In this document: positions 1 to 5,051 of the stretch, in pieces
Position numbering within the stretch: the stretch's first letter is position 1
Layout: each line of letters begins with the position of its first letter
Source of the DNA: Burkholderiaceae bacterium
Lineage (GTDB): Bacteria > Pseudomonadota > Gammaproteobacteria > Burkholderiales > Burkholderiaceae
Direction: 5' to 3'
DNA: 5,051 nucleotides
Assembly: GCA_025057735.1 (NCBI GenBank)
Contig: JANWUU010000288.1
Coordinates: 1 to 5,051 of the forward strand
Notes under the pieces: generated by a model
The model's input: the letters and a program-made list of their open reading frames with translations, nothing else
Told to the model about the DNA's origin: nothing
Databases searched by the model: none
Made by a program: the position numbers and the translations under genes

Positions 1-1196
1 CCGCGCTGGCTTTCGGCAGATGCCCCGCCGCGTGCCTGCGCGGGTAAATAAACGACGATGCCGACGCCAGCCTCGGGCGCCTGGGTGAGGCGAAACGGAG
101 CCGTGGCGGCCGGCGCGCCGGTTTCGAGCGCGCGCACGATCGCCTCCCGCGGCGCGGCGACCGACAGCGCGTTCACGCCGAGCGCGGCGGCGTTCGCCGC
201 CTCGGGTTCGATGTAGGTGACGACCACGTACTCGTCGGCCGGGGCAGGTGCGCTCGGCCGTCCCCGTTCGTCGCGATCGAATACGCGAAACGTCGGCCGT
301 TCCCGCTGCTGGCGCCGCTCGAACTCGGCCAGTTGGCCGCGCGCCAGACGCGCCGACCAGCCGATCGCGGTAAGGGTCGGTTGTCGCCGAAGCCAGTACG
401 CGGTGAGGGCGCGGAATTCCTCGCGCGTGACGTCCTCGGAGGCGGCGAAGGCGCCGGCGACCGAATGCAGCGCCGAGACATATTCGTCGAAGCGGGCCTG
501 CACGCGGGCGGCGATCGCATCGGCGTCGCGCTGGAAAAGGTTCGCGCGCCGGTCCGCCTCGGAGCGCGCGAGCAGGAAGGTGCCGATCAGCAACAGGCCC
601 GCCAGCGCGGCGAGCGGTGCCCACACGACGTGCCGGTGCGAGGCCCACGCTGCACCCGGCGCGCGCAGCGCAACGAGGGCGATCGGCGTGACGAGCACGA
701 TGCCCGCCATATCGGCGAACCACCACAGCAGGGCGACGTCGATGCGGTTGGCGGTCGCGATCACGCCGGCCTCGCTGCCGAGGGCGGAGGCCAGGACGCT
801 CGCAACCGTCGCCGGCAGGGCGGCGCCGAAGACGGCAAGACGCACGAAGATCTGTGGTCGGTCCACGTCAACCGGCGGAAACAGCCGCCCACAGGCCATC
901 GCCAGCGCCGGCGCGACCGTGGCCGCGGCAGCGAGCGACAGCGCCGCCGTCACCGTCTGGCCGAGGGCCGCGCGCATGCCGAGCTGCGCCAGGAACAGTG
1001 TTGTCAGCGCGATGGCGCCGGCGCGCACCCCGTGAACGAGTGCCACGGCGAGCGCGATGCCGGCGCCGACGTTCAGCGGGCCGATCAGCGCCGGCGGCTG
1101 GGCAAGCGGCAAGGCGAGCGCGGCGGCAGCGGCGCAGGCAAGGGCGGCCGCGGCAACCCGCCACGGCGCGGCGCCCGCCGCCGCGGTCACGCTCAC
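1..1196 (-). CDS. MASE1-CHASE membrane sensor, 5' part only (output domain beyond left edge)
   Basis: An uninterrupted reading frame of 398 codons enters from the left edge on the minus strand. It starts at GTG 1196-1194, sharing GTGA with the yciA stop; a second GTG at 1190 is possible, and neither has a clear Shine-Dalgarno. Residues about 13-210 hold roughly seven hydrophobic segments. W158-P171 (WWFADMAGIVLVTP) is the typical MASE1 motif. A last membrane segment at about 191-210 leads into a soluble region, about 225-385, that resembles a CHASE domain: an amphipathic start (QARFDEYVSALHSVAGAF), the PTLTAIGW segment at 273-280, and YVVVTYIEPEAANAAALGVN at 323-342. CHASE domains sense small ligands in the periplasm. 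The output module is cut off; in this family it is usually a histidine kinase, a GGDEF/EAL cyclic-di-GMP enzyme, or PAS domains leading to one. Domain calls are by motif recognition; the ligand is unknown. Confidence 0.85.
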   Translation of the reverse strand, partial: MSVTAAAGAAPWRVAAAALACAAAAALALPLAQPPALIGPLNVGAGIALAVALVHGVRAGAIALTTLFLAQLGMRAALGQTVTAALSLAAAATVAPALAMACGRLFPPVDVDRPQIFVRLAVFGAALPATVASVLASALGSEAGVIATANRIDVALLWWFADMAGIVLVTPIALVALRAPGAAWASHRHVVWAPLAALAGLLLIGTFLLARSEADRRANLFQRDADAIAARVQARFDEYVSALHSVAGAFAASEDVTREEFRALTAYWLRRQPTLTAIGWSARLARGQLAEFERRQQRERPTFRVFDRDERGRPSAPAPADEYVVVTYIEPEAANAAALGVNALSVAAPREAIVRALETGAPAATAPFRLTQAPEAGVGIVVYLPAQARGGASAESQR

Positions 1197-1588
1197 GGCA
1201 GGGGCGGCAGCGGTCGCGGCCGCCGGTTCTCGTCCGTGGCCACGTACACGAGCGTGGCCTCGGTGACCTTGACCACCTCGGTCTGCAGCTGCATGCGTTC
1301 GGCGTAGACCTCCACTTCGACCGTGATCGAGGTGGTGCCGGTCTTCAGGATGCGGGCGTAGAAAGACAGCAGGTCGCCCACGAAGACGGGATTTTTGAAC
1401 ACGAAGCTGGTGACGGCCACCGTGGCCACGCGGCCGTTGGCACGCCGGACGGCGGGAATGGCGCCGGCGATGTCCACCTGCGCCATGATCCAGCCGCCGA
1501 AGACGTCGCCATGGATGTTGGCGTCGGCCGGCATCGGCGTCACGCGCAGCACCGGAATGCCATCGGGCAGGCGGGTGATCTCGCTCAC
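1193..1588 (-). CDS. yciA: YciA-type acyl-CoA thioesterase (hotdog fold)
   Basis: This complete 131-residue cytoplasmic protein matches the YciA family, which hydrolyses a broad range of acyl-CoA thioesters to free acid and CoA; E. coli YciA has about the same length. The diagnostic hotdog segment N24-IHGDVFGGWIMAQVDIAG-42 is present, and D39 is in the place of the catalytic aspartate on the central helix. The following strand, FVFKNPVFVGDLLSFYARI, is also typical, as is the VTEATLVYVATDE strand near the end. The start is GTG at 1588-1586, preceded by AGGAG at 1598-1594 with a five-base spacer. The last ten residues are arginine- and proline-rich and probably disordered. The stop overlaps the start of the MASE1-CHASE receptor gene, suggesting one transcript. 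In vivo substrates cannot be told from sequence; roles in membrane lipid or CoA homeostasis are family knowledge. Confidence 0.93.
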   Translation of the reverse strand: MSEITRLPDGIPVLRVTPMPADANIHGDVFGGWIMAQVDIAGAIPAVRRANGRVATVAVTSFVFKNPVFVGDLLSFYARILKTGTTSITVEVEVYAERMQLQTEVVKVTEATLVYVATDENRRPRPLPPLP

Positions 1589-1593
1589 GTTCG

Positions 1594-1598
1594 CTCCT
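1594..1598 (-). promoter_or_regulatory. Ribosome binding site of yciA
   Basis: AGGAG read on the minus strand lies five bases before the GTG at 1588. It supports the GTG start, since no in-frame ATG lies near the beginning of the conserved domain. Confidence 0.7.
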
Positions 1599-1671
1599 GT
1601 GTGCGCTCGCCGGGGCGCGCGGGCGCCGGCGGCGATAATGCGGGCGGAAATCTAAGGCAATCCGCGAGTGC

Positions 1672-1676
1672 GGGAG
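1672..1676 (+). promoter_or_regulatory. Ribosome binding site of the Atm1-type exporter
   Basis: GGGAG lies eight bases before the ATG at 1685. It decides the start: the frame stays open far upstream (to 854), but that extension runs antisense to yciA and lacks a site like this. Confidence 0.65.
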
Positions 1677-1684
1677 ACGACGAA

Positions 1685-3517
1685 ATGCGCGGGATGAGAC
1701 TGCCGCCGCGGGCGGAACCGGCCGTGCCGCCGCGGCCGGGCGAGCGCCGCGGCGACTGGCAGACGGTCCGCTTCCTGCTGCCTTACCTGTGGACCTACAA
1801 GGGGCGGGTGCTGTTCGCGATCGCCTGCCTGATCGCCGCCAAGGTCGCGGTGGTCGGCGTACCGGTGCTGCTGAAGGCCATCGTCGATCACTTCGCGCAG
1901 GCGTCGGCGCAGGCCGCGCTGACGGTGCCGCTGGCGTTGATCGTCGCCTACGGCGCGTTGCGGCTGGCCACCTCGGTGTTCACGGAACTGCGCGAGTTCT
2001 TCTTCGCCAAGGTCACGCAGGCGGCGGTGCACACGCTGGCGCTGAAAACGTTCCAGCACCTGCATGCACTCTCGCTGCGCTTTCACCTGGAGCGGCGCAC
2101 CGGCAGCCTGACGCGCGAGATCGACCACGGCATCCGCGGCATCTCCTCGCTGATCAGCTTCACGCTGTATTCGATCCTGCCCACGCTGGTCGAACTGACG
2201 CTGGTGTTCGGTTACCTGCTGTGGCACTACGAGGTCTGGTTCGCGGTGATCGTCGCCGGCAGCCTGGCCTGCTACGTCAGCTACACGATCGTGGTGACCA
2301 ACTGGCGCACCCGCTTCCGCCGCGAGATGAACGAGCTGGACGCCAAGGCGAGCGCGCGCGCGGTCGATAGTCTGCTGAACTTCGAGACCGTGAAGTACTT
2401 CAACAACGAGGCGTACGAGGCGCGCCGTTACGACGCCACGCTCGCCGCCCAGGAGCGCGCGGCGATCAAAAGCCAGCAGTCGCTGAACCTGCTGAACGCC
2501 GGCCAGCAACTGATCATCGCCGTCGGCCTGACGCTGATGCTGTGGCGCGCCGCGGTCGGGGTGGCGGAGGGCCGCATGACGATCGGCGACCTGGTGCTCG
2601 TCAACGGCTTCATGATCCAGCTGTACATGCCGCTGAACTTCCTCGGCGTGCTGTACCGGGAGATCAAGCAGGCGCTGACCGACATGGACCGGATGTTTCG
2701 GCTGCTGCGGGAGCCGCGCGAGATCACCGACGCGCCGGATGCGCGGCCGCTCGCGCTCGCCGGCGGCGAGATCCGCTTCGAACACGTGGATTTTGCGTAC
2801 GACCCGCGCCGGCAAGTGCTGTTCGACGTCGATTTCGTCGTGCCGGCCGGCACCACCACCGCGGTGGTGGGCGCCACCGGTTCCGGCAAGAGCACGCTGG
2901 CGCGGTTGCTGTTCCGCTTCTACGACGTCGGCGGCGGCCGCATCCTGATCGACGGCCAGGACATCCGGCGCGTCACGCAGTCCTCGCTGCGCGCCGCCAT
3001 CGGCATCGTGCCGCAGGACACCGTGCTGTTCAACGACACGATCGAATACAACATCGCCTATGGCCGCCCCGGCGCCAGCCGCGAGGAGGTGATCGCGGCC
3101 GCCCGCGCGGCGCACATCCACGAGTTCGTCGAGCGGCTGCCGGACGGCTACGCCACGCTGGTCGGCGAGCGGGGCCTGAAGCTGTCCGGCGGCGAGAAGC
3201 AGCGCGTGGCGATCGCCCGCACGCTGCTGAAGGACCCCGCGATTTTGATCTTCGACGAGGCCACCTCGGCGCTGGACTCCAAGACCGAGCGCGAGATCCA
3301 GCGCGAGCTGGAGGCGATCGCCGCCCGCCGCACCACGCTGGTGATCGCGCACCGGCTGTCGACCATTGTGAACGCCGACCAGATCATCGTGCTCGATCAG
3401 GGTCGCATCGTCGAACGCGGCACGCACGCGCAGCTGCTCGCCGCCGGCGGCGTTTACGCGCGTCTGTGGCAGATGCAGGCGCGTGAGCGGCGCGAGGCCG
3501 AACTGGCCGCCGCGTAA
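1685..3517 (+). CDS. atm1: Atm1/HMT1-type ABC exporter, fused permease-ATPase (ABCB7 family)
   Basis: A complete 610-residue half-transporter with six membrane helices followed by an ATPase domain; it works as an inner-membrane homodimer. Helices lie near residues 42-63, 79-99, 157-180, 183-205, 274-293 and 300-322. The ATPase domain has Walker A GATGSGKST (396-404), Q-loop Q444, signature LSGGE (500-504), Walker B ILIFD (520-524) with catalytic E525, D-loop SALD (528-531) and H-loop H556, so it looks fully active. Atm1-type features include RTGSLTREIDHGIRGISSL, LNFETVKYFNNEAYE and TIGDLVLVNGFMIQLYMPLNFLG. R208 and R212 after helix 4 appear to match arginines that contact glutathione in bacterial Atm1 (from memory). 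Known relatives export glutathione conjugates, oxidised glutathione or glutathione-metal complexes. M4 (1694) is an alternative start. The N-terminus before helix 1 is proline- and arginine-rich. It is transcribed away from yciA and is probably monocistronic, with a 148-bp gap downstream. Confidence 0.95.
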   Translation: MRGMRLPPRAEPAVPPRPGERRGDWQTVRFLLPYLWTYKGRVLFAIACLIAAKVAVVGVPVLLKAIVDHFAQASAQAALTVPLALIVAYGALRLATSVFTELREFFFAKVTQAAVHTLALKTFQHLHALSLRFHLERRTGSLTREIDHGIRGISSLISFTLYSILPTLVELTLVFGYLLWHYEVWFAVIVAGSLACYVSYTIVVTNWRTRFRREMNELDAKASARAVDSLLNFETVKYFNNEAYEARRYDATLAAQERAAIKSQQSLNLLNAGQQLIIAVGLTLMLWRAAVGVAEGRMTIGDLVLVNGFMIQLYMPLNFLGVLYREIKQALTDMDRMFRLLREPREITDAPDARPLALAGGEIRFEHVDFAYDPRRQVLFDVDFVVPAGTTTAVVGATGSGKSTLARLLFRFYDVGGGRILIDGQDIRRVTQSSLRAAIGIVPQDTVLFNDTIEYNIAYGRPGASREEVIAAARAAHIHEFVERLPDGYATLVGERGLKLSGGEKQRVAIARTLLKDPAILIFDEATSALDSKTEREIQRELEAIAARRTTLVIAHRLSTIVNADQIIVLDQGRIVERGTHAQLLAAGGVYARLWQMQARERREAELAAA

Positions 3518-3625
3518 GCGGTGCCGGTCGGCGAGATAGTCGGCGGCAGGCCGGCAACTCGCGCGTTCGCTCGATGCCGGGGCCGCTACACTCGCTGCCT
3601 CCGTGCCGTGCATCTTTCGCGTGTG

Positions 3626-3642
3626 CGGCCCGCCGCGGGCCG
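3626..3642 (+). repeat. Perfect 7-bp inverted repeat in the leader of the GltI-like gene
   Basis: CGGCCCG (3626-3632) and CGGGCCG (3636-3642) are exact reverse complements around a three-base loop. The hairpin ends ten bases before the GGAG ribosome binding site. No T-run follows, so it is a poor intrinsic terminator; it could be an operator half-site pair, an mRNA leader hairpin or chance in GC-rich DNA. Confidence 0.45.
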
Positions 3643-3652
3643 AATCGCTACT

Positions 3653-3656
3653 GGAG
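3653..3656 (+). promoter_or_regulatory. Ribosome binding site of the GltI-like gene
   Basis: GGAG lies nine bases before ATG 3666. With the signal peptide that begins there, it favours this start over an in-frame ATG at 3603, which would add 21 residues before the signal peptide. Confidence 0.7.
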
Positions 3657-3665
3657 CGCTCACCG

Positions 3666-4619
3666 ATGCTTCGTCCGTCGTCCCTGCAGTCCATCCTGAT
3701 GGCGTGGGCGGCCGCGCTCGCCGCGCCCGCGCTGGCGCAGCCGAACGCGGAGGCGCCGAAGGCCGAGGCGGTGCGGGTGCCGCCTACCCTGCAACGCATC
3801 CGCGACACCGGCACCGTGCTGGTCGCGCACCGCACCGACGCCATCCCGTTCGCTTACCTGGCCCCGGACAAACGCCCGATCGGTTTCGGCGTCGATTTCT
3901 GCCTGCAGATCGTCGATGCGCTGAAGCGCGAACTGAAGCGGCCGGACTTAAAGGTGACTTGGGTTCCGGTGGATGCGCGTACGCGGTTTACGGCCATCAA
4001 GGAGGGCAAGGCGGATCTGGAGTGCGGCAATACGGTCAACAACCCCGAGCGGCGCAAGGACACCGGCTATTCAATGCCGTACTTTTTTACCGGCCCGCGC
4101 ATCCTGACGCGCGTGGACTCCGGCATCAAGGACCTGATCGACCTGCGCGGCAAGCGGCTGGTGCTGGTGACGGGCACCAATTCGGTGCCGATCATCAAGA
4201 AGCACATCGAATCGAATTTCCTCGTCGGCGCGCGCATGATCGAGGTCAAGGGTTACCCGGAAGCCTTCCGGATGGTCGAAACCGGCGAGGCCGACGCCTT
4301 CATCACGATCGAGCCGCTGCTGTACGGCCAGCGCGCCACCGCTAAGGACCCGTCCCGCTATCACGTCGTCGGCGGCTATCTGATCCTGGAGGCGGTGGCG
4401 ATCCTGCTGCGCAAGCAGGACGCGGAGTTCAAGCGCTTCGTCGACCGCCAGATCGCAAGCCTCATGCTCGATGGCACCTACGCCAAGCTGTACAAAAAGT
4501 GGTTCCAGTCGCCGATCCCGCCGGACAACGTCACGTTGGACATGCCGATGTCCGCCGTGCTGCGCGACCAGATACGCTGGCCGATCGACCGCACGGGCGA
4601 CGAGAACCCGGACCGCTAG
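3666..4619 (+). CDS. Periplasmic amino-acid ABC transporter binding protein, family 3, GltI-like
   Basis: A complete 317-residue secreted solute-binding protein (SBP_bac_3 fold). Residues 1-24 form a Sec signal peptide with predicted cleavage after APALA (A24|Q25). The mature protein follows E. coli GltI, the glutamate/aspartate-binding protein, through most of its length: HRTDAIPFAY at 55-64, LKRPDLKV at 90-97, LECGNTVNNPERRK at 118-131, LRGKRLVLVTGTNS at 160-173, and a C-terminal KKWFQSPIPPDN segment. R56 and R107 match ligand-binding arginines of GltI, but other pocket positions seem altered: A104 for Ser, N122 for Ser, V124 for Thr and Y197 for His (alignment from memory). The substrate may therefore not be glutamate or aspartate. 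C79 and C120 could form a disulfide. No permease or ATPase gene lies beside it in the window; the next gene encodes another binding protein. The family call is firm, the ligand is not. Confidence 0.9.
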   Translation: MLRPSSLQSILMAWAAALAAPALAQPNAEAPKAEAVRVPPTLQRIRDTGTVLVAHRTDAIPFAYLAPDKRPIGFGVDFCLQIVDALKRELKRPDLKVTWVPVDARTRFTAIKEGKADLECGNTVNNPERRKDTGYSMPYFFTGPRILTRVDSGIKDLIDLRGKRLVLVTGTNSVPIIKKHIESNFLVGARMIEVKGYPEAFRMVETGEADAFITIEPLLYGQRATAKDPSRYHVVGGYLILEAVAILLRKQDAEFKRFVDRQIASLMLDGTYAKLYKKWFQSPIPPDNVTLDMPMSAVLRDQIRWPIDRTGDENPDR

Positions 4620-4653
4620 GCAGCCTCTTACATAACCTGCCGCGCACCCCGAT

Positions 4654-4687
4654 CGCGACGTCGCGGGCTCGCGCGCTGCGCGCGCCC
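4654..4687 (+). repeat. 12-bp palindrome and adjacent GC hairpin downstream of the GltI-like gene
   Basis: CGCGACGTCGCG at 4654-4665 is a perfect palindrome. CGCGCG (4670-4675) and CGCGCG (4679-4684) form a six-pair hairpin with a three-base loop; an alternative fold pairs GGGC at 4665-4668 with GCCC at 4684-4687. The repeats begin 35 bases after the stop codon at 4619 and could end transcription or stabilise the 3' end, but no T-run follows, so an intrinsic terminator is doubtful. Confidence 0.35.
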
Positions 4688-4821
4688 AGCACGGCTCGCG
4701 ACGGTCCTGTCAGCGTTTCCCCGAGGCGGCGCAGCAGGCGCGCAACAGCCGAGGTTTGCCGGCACCGGCGGCACGCGGCAACATTGCGCCGTCGCCGTGC
4801 ATGGGGCACGCGCCATTTGCC

Positions 4822-4826
4822 GGAGG
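4822..4826 (+). promoter_or_regulatory. Strong ribosome binding site of the AapJ-like gene
   Basis: GGAGG stands eight bases before ATG 4835, a near-ideal Shine-Dalgarno. It is the best in the window and fits an abundant periplasmic binding protein. Confidence 0.8.
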
Positions 4827-4834
4827 AGAATGCT

Positions 4835-5051
4835 ATGAACCGCAACTTGCTGCGGGCCGCGCTTTCCGCGGCCGCGGCGGCCACTGCGCTCGCGGCCGCC
4901 CCCGCCCACGCGGGCAAGACGCTCGATGCGATCAAGCAGCGGGGCCAACTGATCTGCGGCGTCAATACGGGGCTCGCCGGTTTCTCGCAGGCCGACAGCC
5001 AGGGCAACTGGTCGGGGCTGGACGTCGACATCTGCCGGGCGGTCGCTGCCG
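4835..5051 (+). CDS. aapJ: General L-amino-acid ABC transporter binding protein, AapJ/BztA type (5' part only)
   Basis: The first 72 codons of a secreted family 3 solute-binding protein; the gene continues past the right edge. Residues 1-26 are an alanine-rich Sec signal peptide with cleavage expected after AHA (A26|G27). The mature start, GKTLDAIKQRGQLICGVNTG, followed by LAGFSQ, a GNWSGLDVDIC segment and RAVAA, matches AapJ/BztA, the periplasmic receptor of the broad-range Aap/Bzt amino-acid importers, including the two cysteines (C41 and C66) usual in that subfamily. Full-length relatives are about 340 residues. In most proteobacteria aapJ is followed by permease genes aapQ and aapM and ATPase gene aapP, so these are expected to the right. 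The AapJ-like start differs clearly from the GltI-like protein upstream, so the two are not a recent duplication. Nitrogen control is common for such operons but no matching site is visible here. Confidence 0.92.
   Translation, partial: MNRNLLRAALSAAAAATALAAAPAHAGKTLDAIKQRGQLICGVNTGLAGFSQADSQGNWSGLDVDICRAVAA

Larger units (their letters stand above)
1589..1684. promoter_or_regulatory. Divergent intergenic region with candidate -10 elements
   Basis: This 96-bp gap separates yciA (leftward) from the exporter gene (rightward) and must carry the promoters for both unless transcripts come from further away. The only AT-rich stretch is about 1634-1660. On the plus strand GATAAT at 1634-1639 resembles a sigma-70 -10 box, with no recognisable -35 about 17 bases upstream. 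On the minus strand TTGCCT (1660-1655) and CATTAT (1640-1635) resemble a pair, but the 14-base spacer is short. These are weak matches seen by eye. Confidence 0.3.
3518..3665 (+). promoter_or_regulatory. Intergenic leader with candidate promoter and hairpin
   Basis: This 148-bp gap lies between the exporter and the GltI-like gene. TACACT at 3587-3592 is a plausible -10 box (four of six consensus bases), but no good -35 stands at the right distance. A perfect inverted repeat at 3626-3642 is listed separately. No U-tract terminator for the exporter is visible. The gap suggests that the binding-protein gene has its own promoter, which is inference. Confidence 0.3.
4620..4834 (+). promoter_or_regulatory. 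Intergenic region before aapJ with GC-rich inverted repeats
   Basis: I see no convincing gene in these 215 bp. They hold a perfect 12-bp palindrome and a hairpin just downstream (4654-4687, listed separately). They also hold a 6-bp inverted repeat, TTGCCG (4756-4761) and CGGCAA (4776-4781), separated by 14 bases, which could be a regulator site. A promoter for the AapJ-like gene should lie here, but no sigma-70 match is good: TTGCCG at 4756 is followed 17 bases later only by CAACAT. Confidence 0.35.

Noticed and set aside
868..1164. Minus-strand small frame (98 codons) in the receptor region
   Set aside because: It is out of frame with the receptor; the receptor frame gives membrane segments and the MASE1 motif, while this one gives Arg/Ala-rich low complexity.
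217..1307. Long plus-strand open frames (217-1035 and 333-1307)
   Set aside because: They encode low-complexity Ala/Arg/Gly/Ser-rich sequence and lie antisense to the MASE1-CHASE and yciA genes, which carry clear family motifs.
854..1684. Possible 277-residue N-terminal extension of the exporter
   Set aside because: The frame is open but the sequence is Arg/Pro-rich, antisense to yciA and its neighbour, and a good ribosome binding site stands before ATG 1685 where homology begins.
3522..3556. Intrinsic terminator for the exporter (TGCCGG paired with CCGGCA)
   Set aside because: The six-base stem has a 23-base loop and no T-run, so it does not look like a rho-independent terminator.
3603..3665. 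Upstream ATG start (3603) for the GltI-like protein
   Set aside because: It would bury the signal peptide 21 residues inside the protein and lacks a good ribosome binding site; ATG 3666 has both.
1652..3844. Very long minus-strand open frame (730 codons) opposite the exporter
   Set aside because: Its translation is rich in Arg, Gln, His, Asp and Val with no recognisable domain, and it is antisense to a fully motif-supported ABC exporter. Stops are rare in the antisense frame of GC-rich genes.
4805..4820. Sigma-54-like promoter before aapJ (GGCACG followed by TTTGC)
   Set aside because: The bases between the invariant GG and GC number twelve rather than the required ten, so it would not be a functional -24/-12 element.
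4531..5031. Minus-strand frames over the 3' gap and aapJ start (4531-5031, 4628-4948)
   Set aside because: Low-complexity Arg/Ala/Ser sequence without motifs, antisense to the clear AapJ-like start and the end of the GltI-like gene.

Overview
The window is very GC-rich and gene-dense, with third codon positions almost always G or C. Its gene families (YciA thioesterase, MASE1-CHASE receptor, Atm1-type ABC exporter, GltI-like and AapJ-like periplasmic binding proteins) are those of a Gram-negative proteobacterium. A Burkholderiales-like betaproteobacterium or a GC-rich gammaproteobacterium would fit. No rRNA or marker gene is present to settle this, so the taxonomy is inference.

Layout. Positions 1-1588 are read leftwards. 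yciA (1588 to 1193) comes first and overlaps by four bases (GTGA) a second gene that starts at 1196 and runs off the left edge. That gene encodes a membrane receptor with an N-terminal MASE1 domain and a CHASE sensory domain; its output domain lies outside the window. A 96-bp divergent gap (1589-1684) follows. From there everything reads rightwards: a complete Atm1-type ABC exporter (1685-3517), a 148-bp gap, a complete periplasmic amino-acid-binding protein of the GltI type (3666-4619), a 215-bp gap, and the first 72 codons of a second binding protein of the AapJ/BztA type (4835 to the right edge).

How the genes may work together. The left pair looks translationally coupled, but a functional link between acyl-CoA hydrolysis and the receptor is only suggested by position. 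The exporter probably protects against metal or thiol stress by moving glutathione-linked compounds. The two binding proteins belong to amino-acid uptake. The AapJ-like gene normally heads an aapJQMP operon, whose permease and ATPase genes would lie just beyond the right edge. The GltI-like protein has no transporter partner inside the window, and several positions that bind dicarboxylic amino acids in GltI appear changed.

I found no mobile element, CRISPR array, tRNA, rRNA, phage gene or clearly novel system. The more notable points are the edge-truncated receptor gene, which is easy to miss, the tandem pair of dissimilar binding proteins, and some GC-rich inverted repeats in the gaps.
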